Below are positions 1 to 13,533 of a stretch of DNA of 64,000 nt, piece by piece. Numbering within the stretch: the stretch's first letter is position 1; every line of letters begins with the position of its first letter. Source of the stretch: Myxocyprinus asiaticus (lineage: Eukaryota; Chordata; Actinopteri; Cypriniformes; Catostomidae); assembly GCF_019703515.2 (NCBI RefSeq), contig NC_059346.1, positions 13,795,001 to 13,859,000 of the forward strand, given 5' to 3'. The notes beneath the pieces are model-generated. The model did no database searches. It was given only the letters and a program-made list of their open reading frames with translations, and was not told the origin of the DNA. A program made the translations under genes and the position numbers.

Positions 1-710
1 AAGACGTCGCCACCTAGTTCAAAACATTAACATACTGCTAATGTTCCTCTGCTGTCGTTTTACTGCCATTTATAGGACTGGAGCAACATATACAACTGAT
101 GAAATGCATTAGTTTAGTTTTATAAGACAATTAACCAGTGGTGTATCACCGTGGTGTATGTACCACGATTTATTAGACTCCAAAATATTTTTCGTTTGTC
201 GAGTTGCTTGAATATGGAGGGATATAAGTGACAAAAACACACACATATCAAATAATAAATATATCATAACTATACATAGTATCAAAAGTTGCATTAATTA
301 AATAAAATATAATGAAATATGAGGAAAAAATCGTTAAATATTGCACGACATGTATTTAATTATCTGACAGAAAGATGTCACTTTTAGACAATTATACCAG
401 AGGCTTTTATTTTGACAGGTTCAAAATAAATACTCCTTATTGTTTCTGTCTTCACTAATCTAGTCGTGACTTTACTATTGGAATTATTTTGTATCTAAAG
501 AGGATATTTCTGGAGTGTAAATACACTTTCACTGATGGTTTGGACAGAAAACCCCGTATTTGTCATGATGGGACATCAGTGAAAGGTTATTACTGTCTTT
601 TAGGGTGTTTGAAAGGAACGGTGGCACTTCCTCAGCAGAGTGACTCATTGTGCTTAATAACGGTGAAGATCAGCCGTGATTCCTCCGTATAGTCACTTCT
701 CATTTGAGTC
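1..710. other. 5' flank of pgam5, no gene recognised
   Basis: AT-rich flanking sequence upstream of the pgam5 start codon. The short open frames here have no recognisable domain and no splice context. The pgam5 promoter and 5' UTR should lie in the last few hundred bases; the stretch just before the ATG is locally richer in CG dinucleotides than the rest. No TATA box at a convincing distance was seen. Confidence 0.4.
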
Positions 711-1165
711 ATGTCGTTTCGGAGGGCAGCCAGACTGGTGTGCGGGTTCGCCGGCGGTTCTGCGGTGCTGGTGTTCGCGGCGGTCGTTGCAGACAAGCAC
801 GGATACTTGAGAGAGCGTTTTCGCCTCAGAGAGACCCCGACTGCCTTGCATGCAGCATGGCTCGCTGCGAACGGCTGGGACTATAACTGGGACAAGTAAG
901 AAATAGGGGGTTTATTTCTTCATTGTTAATTCGTTATTGAATCTAAAGTTTCATCCCAGGTGATTTCAAATACGCATTCAAGCACTACGGTGGTGTCATG
1001 GAAATGTATCAATGTTAATACCATTGTACTTTGTATATTTATCTTGGTACTACTAAATAAGTACTACTAAATCATTTCCAAATTCATGTACCATGGTTTG
1101 CATGGTATTTCAAAGCAGGGACTAAAAACGAAATGTTTTTCATTTAGTTTAGTTCTGAGCAGAAA

Positions 1166-1212
<47 letters not shown>

Positions 1213-4200
1213 TATAATATTATAAAAAATGTATAAAATATTATAAAAATTTTTTCGTTCCGTTTCCTTCGTTCCGCAGACTCCTTTCCAAATGGTAACC
1301 GGTTAATAACGTTAATTTTAAAATGACAGTACAGCGTGCTTAGTGTGCCAGTTGCAGTGTTGCCAGATCTCACAAGAGAAATATGCGACCTGGTCTGGAA
1401 AAACAAGCTCAAAATGAAGGACTCACCTCACCCAAAATAAGCGAATATATATATATATGCTTTTTTATTATTATTATTATGTGGGGGAATTATCAGCATA
1501 AAATACAGTAGCCTATGTAAAATATCGTCTTTTCAATAAATGTATTCTTAATATAAAATATATGCCCCAAAACATTCATATATTTCAAATGTACATCTAA
1601 AATTAATTAGTAGCCTAAATCGCTCCCTCCTGCATACACACACACACACTGCATGGGCACATTTGGACTAAACATCATCTTATGTTAATTATTTATTTAT
1701 TTGAATTTTTTGGCCAGGAGGAAGTGGCGTAATTTTGAAAATGTACTGCGATAAACCCTTTGGTCTTTTGGTTTCATAAAAAAATGAACAGAACAAAATT
1801 AACTGGTTATTAATCGATAGGGATGGGTATTGATACAGATTTCTCGAAATCGATTCGATTCCAATTCACATGCTCTCGATTCAATTCAATTCCGATCTCG
1901 TTTTGATTAGATTCTATATCGATTCATAAGGGTACATTTCTGTTACAATGTCCATTTTGCTTACGTAAAAGCAATTCTGTCAGCTAATGCTCTTAATTAT
2001 AAAGGACTCTTCTAGGGAACCCTTCTTTGTACAGTTTGAAAATATACATTTTACAAATTATATTTTATCATTAGTTTTTCATCAAATTGGTGACATTTTA
2101 GATTGAAAAATGTTCAAAGTCAGTCTATTCCATCAATTAATGTGTTGAAGTTGCATATATTATGTTGCACGTATATTTTTGTTACATTTTATATTGTTTA
2201 GTTGCATAATTTGTATTGTTTACAAGTATTTACATTAACATGAAGAACACGTGCTTAATCAGTACTGTCTCTTTAAGACTAGCGGCACCAGCCAGTAAGG
2301 GCATATAAGGAGAGAAGACTTGCGTAATTTCTTTAGCGCATCCATGTGTAATTAGTATAAAATTTTAATTTTTTTTTCTTGTTTTTAATCAAAAACTGAG
2401 GGTAAAAGAACTGTAAGGGTAACAAAAGAGACATTATTTAATAACATGGATCCGTGGATCTCGTCTTTGGACACGCACCTTGGACCTCTGCTAAAATTCT
2501 TCTCCACTATACTACTCAATCACTGTGAGTGTACTAGCCAGTGGCTAATGATAGACATTTTTAGTTGCATAGCATGAGATTTGGTCACACATGAGAGTGA
2601 TTTACTTTATAGAGGGTTGCCACATAGACCGATCTTGGGATTTAAGAAACAATATCAAGATAGTTCAAACAAAGATCGGAAAATCTGTATTTTTTTCCCA
2701 GCCCTATTAACCAGCATTTAAAAATAAACTTTATCCTCCGGATCAGTTGAAAGGGACTTTGTTCCTGTTTTTGGTTACGTTCTGCAAAAAAGAATTTGTT
2801 CATTTTTGGTTTTCGTTTTCATTCCTTGAACCGTTTTTAGTCACTGCTCCAAAGTACTTACAAAAATACCATGGTACCTCCATATTACTTGTCTGAAAAA
2901 CATGGTATTGACATGGCAAGTCATCCTGAAGCAAATGCTGATAATTCATGGATCATCCCATTTGGGGTTTGAACCTACAACCTTTGGCTTAGAAACCCAG
3001 ATCTTTAACCAGTAAGCCTCAATATGCCTAGAACTGGGCACAGATTGAAATGGTGTTATTACAGGTTTTAGTCTTTAGACTTGGTTAATTGCTATTCATA
3101 CAGTACAGTGGTCTCAATTTATGGCACTGTGGAATTACTGCTGTCTGTCTGTTTCAGACGTGACCCCTCCTCTACGGTAAATGGGAAGAGAAAGGAAAGG
3201 GCTGGTGACAGCGGAAGTCCAGACACTGAGAACAACAAACCCAAAGCCACGCGTCACATCTTCCTCATCCGACACTCTCAGTACAACCTCAATGGGAACG
3301 GAGACAAAGAGAGAGTCCTCACTCCTTTAGGTACTGATCTCTTAGCATATATTAATATAATAAAAATACCAGCCCAACCTGGCTTAGTCTACTCCGTTAG
3401 AGATAACACTGAGTTATATTAGAACAATAGCCCACCCAACCCACAGGTCTGACATCAATTCGTGTGTTGGTTTCTGTCTTTGCTGCAGGCCGTGAACAGG
3501 CTGAGTTGACGGGACAAAGGTTAGCAGTACTTGGACTAAAGTATGACCTGCTCATCCACTCCTCTATGACTAGAGCTACAGAGACAGCCAACATCCTCAG
3601 CAAATACCTGCCAGGTACAGTCGCATCCTTTGATTTCAACCTTTAATAATGTTTATTTTCTTCAGCTATATGACTGTGTGTTTGTTTTAGAGGTGGAGCT
3701 TGTGAGCTGTGATATGCTGCGAGAGGGTGCACCCATAGAGCCAGTACCTCCCGTCGGTCACTGGAAACCTGAGGCTGTGGTCAGTACAAATCATGTAGTT
3801 AACACACATTTGAAGTCTGTTTGTCCCCACTACTTGTGTTCCTCCTGGGTCTTTGTGTTTGTACCAGTTCATGTTTTTGAGTGTCTGTTGATGGCACAGG
3901 TCATAACAGAATGCATAGTTAGGGGTACAGTGATTGTGCTTGTGTACAAAATCCCACAATAAAATCAGCCCAAGCCTCTTCAACATACAGGTGCATCTCA
4001 ATAAATTAGAATGTCGTGGAGAAGTTCATTTATTTCAGTAATTCAACTCAAATTGTGAAACCCGTGTATTAAATAAATTCAATGCACACAGACTGAAGTA
4101 GTTTAAGTCTTTGGTTCTTTTAATTGTGATGATTTTGGCTCACATTTAACAAAAACCCACCAATTCACTATCTCAAAAAATTAGAATACATCATAAGACC

Positions 4201-7200
4201 AATAAAAAAAAAACATTTTTAGTGAATTGTTGGCCTTCTGGAAAGTATGTTCATTTACTGTATATGTACTCAATACTTGGTAGGGGCTCCTTTTGCTTTA
4301 ATTACTGCCTCATTTCGGCGTGGCATGGAGGTGATCAGTTTGTGGCACTGCTGAGGTGGTATGGAAGCCCAGGTTTCTTTGACAGTGGCCTTCAGCTCAT
4401 CTGCATTTTTTGGTCTCTTGTTTCTCATTTTCCTCTTGACAATATCCCATAGATTCTCTATGGGGTTCAGGTCTGGTGAGTTTGCTGGCCAGTCAAGCAC
4501 ACCAACACCATGGTCATTTAACCAACTTTTGGTGCTTTTGGCAGTGTGGGCAGGTGCCAAATCCTGCTGGAAAATGAAATCAGCATCTTTAAAAAGCTGG
4601 TCAGCAGAAGGAAGCATGAAGTGCTCCAAAATTTCTTGGTAAACGGGTGCAGTGACTTTGGTTTTCAAAAAACACAATGGACCAACACCAGCAGATGACA
4701 TTGCACCCCAAATCATCACAGACTGTGGAAACTTAACACTGGACTTCGAGCAACTTGGGCTATGAGCTTCTCCACCCTTCCTCCAGACTCTAGGACCTTG
4801 GTTTCCAAATGAAATACAAAACTTGCTCTCATCTGAAAAGAGGACTTTGGACCACTGGGCAACAGTCCAGTTCTTCTTCTCCTTAGCCCAGGTAAGATGC
4901 CTCTGACGTTGTCTGTGGTTCAGGAGTGGCTTAACAAGAGGAATACGACAACATGTCTGTGTGTGGTGGCTCTTGATGCCTTGACCCCAGCCTCAGTCCA
5001 TTCCTTGTGAAGTTCACCCAAATTCTTGAATCGATTTTGCTTGACAATCATAAGGCTGCGGTTCTCTCGGTTGGTTGTGCATCTTTTTCTTCCACACTTT
5101 TTCCTTCCACTCAACTTTGTTAACATGCTTGGATACAGCACTCTGTGAACAGCCAGCTTCTTTGGCAATGAATGTTTGTGGCTTACCCTCCTTGTGAAGG
5201 GTGTCAATGATTGTCTTCTGGACAACTGTCAGATCAGCAGTCTTCCCCATGATTGTGTAGCCTAGTGAACCAAACTGAGAGACCTTTGCAGGTGTTTTGA
5301 GTTGATTAGCTGATTGGCATGTCACCATATTCTAATTTTTTGAGATAGTGAATTGGTGGGTTTTTGTTAAATGTGAGCCAAAATCATCACAATTAAAAGA
5401 ACCAAAGACTTAAACTACTTCAGTCTGTGTGCATTGAATTTATTTAATACACGAGTTTCACAATTTGAGTTGAATTACTGAAATAAATGAACTTTTCCAC
5501 GACATTCTAATTTATTGAGATGCACCTGTACATCGAACAGCCGTTTGGCGTTTTAGTGCTTTTTTCCACAGTTGGTGATCCTAAAGAGAGCTGTAAAGTG
5601 TAAGTTCACCCAAAAATGAAAATTCTTTCATTTACTTACCCTCCTGTCGTTGGAAAACAAAGGAGAAATTTAGCAGAATGTCCAGACTGCTCTTTTCCAT
5701 AAAATAAAAATGTACATTGACCAGGGACTGTCAAGCTCCATAAAAGTAGTCCTTCTAACCAGATGGCTTTTGATGAATGGAACAGAGCAGTTTGGACATT
5801 CTGCTTAACATCTACTAAAAAGTAAATAATAACATAATTTAAATTTTTGGTTAACTATTCTTTGAAATGTTGATGTTTGAAGAAGAACATTGAGTGTGGT
5901 TTGGTTGTGGGGGCACTGTGGACTCTCCTCACAAGAATGGTTGTGAAACTCTTGTTCCGGTTTCAGCAGTACCATGAGGACGGCGCACGGATCGAGGCAG
6001 CATTCCGCCGCTACATCCACCGAGCTGACGCCAAACAGAAGGAGGACAGCTATGAGATTATCGTCTGTCATGCCAATGTCATCCGCTATTTTGTGTGCAG
6101 GTTTGTGTTTGCTTGCTACTCTGTGCATTCCTTTTATCTCTTGTTGTTTGTCTTGGTTGGCGCTTTTATAAAAATCTAAGCAGTATGTGCTTCAAATGAA
6201 ATCGTAATCGTAAGTATGCTTTTGTCACTTTGTATTCTATTTATGTGGTTGCAAAAGCTATTTGCAACCCCTTTTTATTAGTTATTCTTGCTAGAGGTCG
6301 ACTGATAAATAAGGTGTTAAAAAGGCTGATAACCAATTTATTGGCCGGTAGTTTTTAAAATAGTTTTTTTTATTGAATTTTTAGTCTTTCCTTACTGCGA
6401 CGGGCACAGACATAGAGGCCGCAATAGTCCAAAATGAGTCAAATCCCAAGAATAACCAGGAAAAAAAAGTTTTTGTGCATAACATGGGACTTCAAACTAT
6501 AAACAAATCCGAAATATCTTATTTTGAAATGTCTGTGCTTTCACAAACACATAAGGGAAACAAAACATGCATGCTTACAATCATATAATTTATTACAATA
6601 GAATCACTATAAAGTAAACATTGTCAAATGGGCTAATAAATACTGTATGAGCATTAATAATATACAGTAGGTCATCATTTATCAATACTAGATCATGTCT
6701 TGTCAATTGTCATATGTGTCTTTTTATTTATTTATTTTTTTAAAAATAACATTTCACATTCATAATCCTGAATTATTCCAAAAACAGTGTTGGTGACAGA
6801 GTCCTCACTCTGTTACAATGCTCCTTATGTAAATATTTGCCAAATTAATCTTTTTGTAGCCTTTATATTAACCAGATGAAGGGTTTTGGCCACAGAGGAA
6901 GTTGGAGATAAAAAATAACAATAACACAACTATCAAACCCCCGATTTTTGCAGATAACCGATCGGCACCAATGAATTGGTAAAACTGATATATCGGTCAA
7001 TTTATTTTTTCTTTCCACACCCCCAACTTATTAAATAACATTTTCAGAAAATGTCACTAAAATATTATTTACTAATTTTTATTTAATAAATAATGTAATA
7101 AATGTAACAATAATATTATGTAATATTAATAATTAAATAATTCTGTGTAAAGTATTATTATTACTATTTACTACTTTTTAATATTTTAATAATATGTCAT

Positions 7201-7345
7201 TTTAATAACTTAATAATAATATTTATTTAATAGAAAAAAAATAATAATATTATTTAATATTTCTTTTGAAGACTTTATCCCAAAACCCTTTTTTGGAAAG
7301 TCATAAAAAAAATGTATCATTAACTTTTTTTATTATGTTATACTG

Positions 7346-7419
<74 letters not shown>

Positions 7420-7737
7420 ATATTCCAGCCATAAGCAAACTTGGCACATTGTATAATCTGATTTATGTATTTTCTTTTTTGTACATGTTTCATCAGCTGC
7501 ATGCCAAGGTCATTGTTACAGTACATTCTGTCTCATAAACAGTATTCACCAGGACCATCAATATAATTTAAATGTGTCTGTTCCAGGGCTCTGCAGTTTC
7601 CTCCAGAGGGCTGGCTGAGGATGGGCCTTAACAATGGCAGCATAACCTGGCTAACAATTCGGCCCAGTGGCCGAGTGGCTCTCAGAGCGCTGGGAGACTC
7701 TGGCTTCATGCCTCCGGATAAACTCACCCAGACTTGA
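711..7737 (+). CDS. pgam5: PGAM5, mitochondrial serine/threonine phosphatase (complete, 6 exons)
   Basis: Coding exons are 711-895, 3158-3330, 3489-3614, 3691-3779, 5967-6100 and 7587-7737. All introns are GT/AG, all phases fit, and the 858 nt give 285 aa (human long form about 289). PGAM5 is a histidine-phosphatase-fold protein that works as a Ser/Thr phosphatase at mitochondrial membranes, acting in mitophagy, fission and cell-death signalling. Visible features: an N-terminal membrane helix at about residues 8-27; the multimerisation motif WDYNWD at 56-61 (family WDPNWD); the RHS catalytic motif with His101; Arg148 in SSMTRAT; and the second catalytic His226 in CHANVIR. The last exon carries the conserved C-terminal segment ending in MPPDKLTQT. 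The KEAP1-binding NxESGE motif of the human protein is not conserved: the equivalent place reads AGDSGS (77-82). Intron 4 (3780-5966) holds a Tc1 element and a MITE. The start was chosen because the membrane helix follows at once and the alternative frame at 704 does not splice in phase. Confidence 0.97.
1117..2860. repeat. Outer non-autonomous DNA element with GGAGCAGTGACTAAAAACG-type inverted ends
   Basis: Lies in pgam5 intron 1. The left end (about 1121-1135, cagggactaaaaacgaaa) is matched in inverted orientation by the right end (about 2830-2852, cgtttttagtcactgctcc). The motif caaag is present on both sides and may be part of an imperfect target duplication. The interior holds a (TA)n tract (1170-1215) and a second element (1818-2706), so the structure is nested. 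No transposase coding was seen. Confidence 0.5.
1818..2706. repeat. About 0.9-kb non-autonomous DNA transposon, TAGGGmTGGGTAT ends (copy 1)
   Basis: It begins tagggatgggtat and ends with the inverted counterpart near cccagcccta. The same interior blocks recur at 27372-29771 (interrupted by a Tc1) and at 38655-39535, for example the stretches around ttataatgtcccttttgctta and gcataat...acaagtattta. The terminal motif suggests a hAT-like family; this is inference, because no transposase is present. Confidence 0.6.
2940..3035 (-). repeat. tRNA-like SINE fragment
   Basis: Contains a reverse-complement tRNA-like module (tttgaacctacaacctttgg ... tctttaaccagtaagcc), matching the RNA polymerase III box-B part seen in the SINE-like copies at 47565 and 60600. 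Only a short fragment is present. Confidence 0.4.
3988..5528 (-). mobile_element. Tc1/mariner element with about 200-bp near-identical inverted repeats (pgam5 intron 4)
   Basis: Starts caggtgcatctcaataaatt after a TA and ends with the inverse before a TA. The left arm (3988-4188) and right arm (about 5328-5528) are inverted copies; I see only two mismatches over about 200 bp (positions near 4021 and 4062), so insertion is recent. It encodes a minus-strand Tc1 transposase, described separately. At 1541 bp it is a normal full-length size for the superfamily. Confidence 0.93.
4267..5250 (-). pseudogene. Frameshifted Tc1 transposase
   Basis: The N-terminal part (about 5110-5250, beginning [13 protein letters not shown]) is the paired-like helix-turn-helix with [16 protein letters not shown]. 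The middle part continues in another frame, and the catalytic domain is readable in the frame of 4270-4719, with FSDES upstream, then FQQDLAPAH and [11 protein letters not shown] (D, D, E of the DDE triad). At least one or two frame changes separate these blocks, so the gene is broken although the catalytic residues remain. Normal family length is about 340 aa. Confidence 0.85.
5599..5868. repeat. TTCACCC-type palindromic MITE
   Basis: Begins near gttcacccaaaaatgaaaat and ends with the inverse near ttaaatttttggttaacta. Same family as the copies at 7914, 9296, 34452, 36966, 52539, 53400 and 59675. No coding. Confidence 0.75.
6293..7015. repeat. Non-autonomous DNA element with GGTCGACTGATAAAT / TATATCGGTCAAT ends
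   Basis: Lies in pgam5 intron 5. The left end (agaggtcgactgataaataa) is matched by an inverted right end (gatatatcggtcaattta). The internal text on either side (ataaccaatttattggccgg; ataaccgatcggcaccaatg) is also partly inverted. A related copy occupies about 39725-40980 in golga3. No coding. Confidence 0.6.
7346..7417. repeat. (TA)n microsatellite
   Basis: About 35 TA units in pgam5 intron 5. The open frames across it on both strands are only Tyr-Ile dipeptide translation. Confidence 0.97.
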
Positions 7738-7913
7738 CATCCTCAGTCTATACCATCATGGCCTCAATACAGACTAGACTGAAGAATGAGTGAAGTTGAC
7801 AGCTGTTAGAGGTGCAAAGTGTCAGGAAATTTCTTAATGTTCTCCTAAATGCCTCCTGAAATTTTGAAATACCTTTTAGATTGACAAAATTCCAGAATCT
7901 TTAGAATTTATTT

Positions 7914-8182
7914 GGGTTAGTTCTCCCAAAAATGAAAATTCTGTTGCCATTTACTCACCCACGTCACTCCAAATATGTATGAATTTCTTCAGTGGAAAGA
8001 AGTTTTGAAAAGTGTTTATACTGCTCTTTTTTTCATACATTGAAAATAAATGTGGACTGAGGCTGTCAGTTATATTCAGCCTAAAATGTCTTTGTGTTCC
8101 ATGGATGAAAGTCATATGGGTTTGGAACAACATGAGGGTGTGTAAATAAAAACAATTGAAATTTTTGGGTGAACTATTCTTA
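7914..8182. repeat. TTCACCC-type palindromic MITE
   Basis: Immediately 3' of the pgam5 stop codon, beginning ttagttctcccaaaaatgaa and ending tttttgggtgaactattctt. It carries AATAAA strings (about 8044 and 8144) that could serve as polyadenylation signals for pgam5; this is inference. Confidence 0.75.
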
Positions 8183-8204
8183 TAAGTGATTTGGGATGAG
8201 TTTC

Positions 8205-8395
8205 ATACTTACATCTATGCATTTGGCAGATGCTTTTATCCAAAGCGACTTACAGTATACTTATTACAGGGACAATACCCCCGGAGCAACCTGGAGTTAA
8301 GTGCCTTGCTCAAGCACACAATGGTGGTGGCTGTGGGGATCGAACCAGCAACCTCATGTGCCAGTTATGTGCTTTAGCCCACTGAGCCACCACCT
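8205..8395 (-). repeat. tRNA-like SINE copy
   Basis: Holds the widespread fish block gcagatgcttttatccaaag, then gccttgctcaagcacacaat, then a reverse-complement box-B-like segment (ggggatcgaaccagcaacct). The same three blocks occur in the opposite direction at 31515-31690. Confidence 0.7.
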
Positions 8396-8399
8396 CCTA

Positions 8400-9295
8400 C
8401 TTCTGCTTACTGTAAGTCTTGTTAGTTGATAAGTAATCGTGCAAAGCTGCACTTTAGGAGAACATTACTGGGAAAATTTCTTTCTTTGCAACCCTACTAT
8501 CTTTTGTTCTGGTGATCAGTTCTCCATAAGTGTAATTATTTTGTATTTTTATTTTTAAGTAAGCAAGTGAAGGGATATTGATATGTCTTCTATTTGACAC
8601 GAACACTCCTGTGCCACGCTTTGTCATCTGTAACTGTGATGGACAGGTGATATTAACCAGCAAGTGTACTTTTTTATATGTTTAAAACAAGGTGTCTTTT
8701 TCCAGGAGTGTTAAGCAAACTCTGGAGGCCTTGTCGTGACAATTGGTGTCTTATGCACTGTTTACATGGAATCATGTTTATGAATATTTTAAAGTTAGTG
8801 TGTGAATTTTTCTGCTAAATTATGAGAATTGAGAGGTCGATTATGACTCGATTATTAATGTTGTTCAGTTGTGTTAGTCCGTTTGTATTGTCAGACGATG
8901 GCTGAGTGAATTTTAAAAAAAATATACGGGTCACAAAATAAAAATAGAAAAATACAAATATATATTTTTGCATGAAGAAAATAAAGCCTGTTTTTAGGAC
9001 CATTAACTTTGCATTGTAACATTATTTTAATAAAAAATAAGCACATTTCACCCAATTCTCAGGAGCCTACTTTAATGTGAAAAAAAAAATATATATATAT
9101 ATATTTAAAATGTCAAGTACCAATTCTAAGTCACTTAATGTTCCAATAAAATAGTTTTGGTGTAATTGTAATAATAAATATTGTCACAATAAAAAAAAAT
9201 TTTTTTTTATTTGATTCAACATTAACTATTTTTTACTATAACTATTATTTTGGGGTGTAATATGACCAGGACATTTGTTGATGATTTAATGGTTT
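8400..9295. other. AT-rich intergenic sequence between pgam5 and ankle2
   Basis: Nothing recognisable as coding. Short A/T runs and a small (TA)n tract near 9090-9106. It may hold the distal pgam5 3' UTR, but no clear end could be chosen. Confidence 0.4.
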
Positions 9296-10015
9296 AAAAA
9301 AGGAATAATTCACCCCAAAAAAATTAATTTTCTCAAAATGTTCTCGACTTCCCAGATGTGTATGACTTACTGTCTTCAGCAGAACACAAAAGAAGATTAT
9401 CTCAGCTCTGTAGGTCCATACAATGCAAATGAATAGTGACCAACATTTTGAAGCTCCAAAAAGCACACAAAGGCACCATAAAAGTAATCCAAATACCTCC
9501 AGTGTTTTAATCCATGTATTCTGAATGATCCAGCTGGTTTTGGGCGAGAACAGACCAAAATATAACTCTTTTTCACCATCAATCTTAACATCAGCAGTCA
9601 TGATTTCAAGCTCAATTACACTTCCTAGCACCATCTAGCACTCTGCACATGCGTCAAGCACTAGGTAGTGTAATATAAGCTTGAAATCATGATCGTGTCT
9701 AGAAACTGCAAATGGCAAGATGTACAGTGAAAAGGGAGTTCTATTTTGGTCTGTTCTCACCCAGTATCGATAAGATTGCTTCAAAAGACATCGATTAAAC
9801 CACTGGAGTCATGGATTGCTTTGATGTGCTTTATGGAGCTTAAAAGTTCTGGTCACCATTCACTTGCACTGTATGGACCTACAGAGCTAAAATATTTTTT
9901 CTAAAAATCTTTGTTCTGCAGAAGAAAGAAAGTCATACACATCTGGTATGGCATGAGGGTGAGTAAATGATAAGGGAATTTTCCTTTTTGGGTGAACTAT
10001 CCCTTTAATTTTAAT
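9296..10015. repeat. Long TTCACCC-type palindromic MITE (about 720 bp)
   Basis: Imperfect palindrome: ttcaccccaaaaaa at the left and ttgggtgaactatcccttta at the right. The internal arms (tgtaggtccatacaatgcaa; cactgtatggacctacagag) are also inverted to one another. The centre (about 9590-9680) holds tgcacatgcg and aagcactaggtagtgtaa. Longer relatives lie at 34452-35206 and 59675-60338. Confidence 0.8.
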
Positions 10016-11614
10016 GGGACAAATTATCAAGTTCTGTACCATCAGAAAATGTTTTGCTCAAACCCAAAATATTACTTGTTTTCATAAAGTGAGAGCTTTG
10101 TTTTCTTTTCAGTACAGAGAAAGTCAGTAAAGTTACAAGACTGAGCACTTTATTTAATTGTTCATCAATAGAACATCAAATAATTTCCTTTGATGTATAC
10201 TGTAATAAAATAGAACTAAAAACGCATGGAAAGTAAAGCGCAGGACAAGAAAAATAATTCAATTCTCAACAATAAACAGCAACTCGTTTTCAATTCACTA
10301 GTGTTGGCACTACAAAGCATTATTTTTTAACAGAAATTAAGGCTGGCATTGATACAACACTAGAAATAACTATACTGTAAACCATATTTCTTCTCTTACA
10401 ATCTTGTTAAAGATGCATTTAGACACTGCATATGCCAATGCTACTTGGTAAATAGAGAGAAAAAGGTCAATTTAGCTTTTATGTTGTCTGTGCATCTTTC
10501 ATACACTGAGGAGCCACAGGCCATTCCAAACAGATCATAATCAAAGGCACTAAAGCTTTTCAAAGCAAAGATCAACAGGCCAGCACTACACTGAAAATGA
10601 TGGGTGCGAATAATATATTTGAAAGTACAGCAGAGTATGTTCTAGACTCGTTTCCTTGGGATATTCTGAGTATTCTTCACATAAAGCTGAGCAACCGGGA
10701 GCTTTTCTGTGGAGGCCAGCTGTTGATCAGTCTCATCCAACTTTGATTCCAGAAGAAATGGGGTGCATTGTTTGAGATCTAGCAAACGTATTCATTTCAA
10801 AAGCAAATGAGAGATTCATATTGACATGATCCAGTGGTAAAATTGTCCCACATCCCATAATCAATGGCTGATATTGCAATGACATTTCAGAACACATTTA
10901 AAGTGCATTTACAAAACTCGTCCATAATCATGTAGGTTTTACAGCTATTATGACATTTATGCAATATCAGTGCCAACTTACCATCCCTAGTCATAATAAA
11001 TCAGTGAGTGTGTGCTTGGATATCTAATTGTCATAATGAACTGTGTCAAACACTAAAACGAATTAAAAACGCAAAACAAATAAGTACTTAGAAATAATAA
11101 TCACATTTATTGAACTTAAAAAAAAATAAAAAGGGGAATATTTTCACATCTTTCTTTAGACTTCATATTTTGTCCCAAACACCTAAGGCTGCTATTAAAA
11201 ATACATGAACACCTGCTATTGAGATTGGTCTTTACTCTCTGAAATTTAAGGCAGTTCCCCAATTAAAAAAAACAAAAAACATCTGGCAGTCATCTAAGCA
11301 TTTTGTGCTACTGACAACAACAAAAATAATTCAATAATTTACTACTATATCATTGTAATTTAGCTCCGAGTTTACGTGTTTACATATTGAATATCTTTTT
11401 TTTTCCTGCAATTTATATCACTGTGTTAAATAAGAAATTCAAAATTTTCCCTTAACGACACTGCTTTGCAAATCGTTATCCACAGATCCATTTCCCAAGC
11501 ATACATACACACATCTATAGGAAATAAAATAGAAAAAAAACAGGTTAAAGTCTATACGACCATCACAGATGAACACACTGGGTGTCATACACAGAAGTAC
11601 TGAAATATATATAC

Positions 11615-11641
11615 ATACATACACACACATACACACACACA
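11615..11641. repeat. Short CA-rich tract
   Basis: A run of imperfect cacacatacacac directly abuts the left end of the Sleeping Beauty-type element. Confidence 0.7.
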
Positions 11642-13236
<1,595 letters not shown>

Positions 13237-13533
13237 TATTATGATTCAGCAGCCCCCCAGAAGAAGTGCATATTATTTGAGTTGTGTTCTATACTAGAAC
13301 CTAAGAGCTTACAAACTGAAGGACGGCCTGTTGTGTGATGTTAACAGCGATTTCGACTGCACTAAGCGCCCAGTTTGAGCTGATTCAAATCTTTCTTCAG
13401 TTCTTCTATTATGACATAATTATCCTTGGGGACATTCCATCCTTTGAGACAGCTCACACTTGAGTTTGTAATTTCAGACAGTAATTAATTGGTAGAAATT
13501 CAGGGCAGGGCTAGGCAGGGTAGAGAGCGTTTG

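Noticed and set aside
489..886. Open frames upstream of and overlapping the pgam5 start
   Set aside because: The 489-692 frame has no domain or splice context. The 704-886 frame overlaps exon 1 in the wrong phase for the downstream exons.
7266..7538. 90-codon and reverse 62-codon frames with Tyr-Ile runs
   Set aside because: Translation of a (TA)n microsatellite.
9245..9634. 129-codon minus-strand frame
   Set aside because: Lies in a palindromic MITE arm; related peptide text appears at 59721-59924 from another copy.
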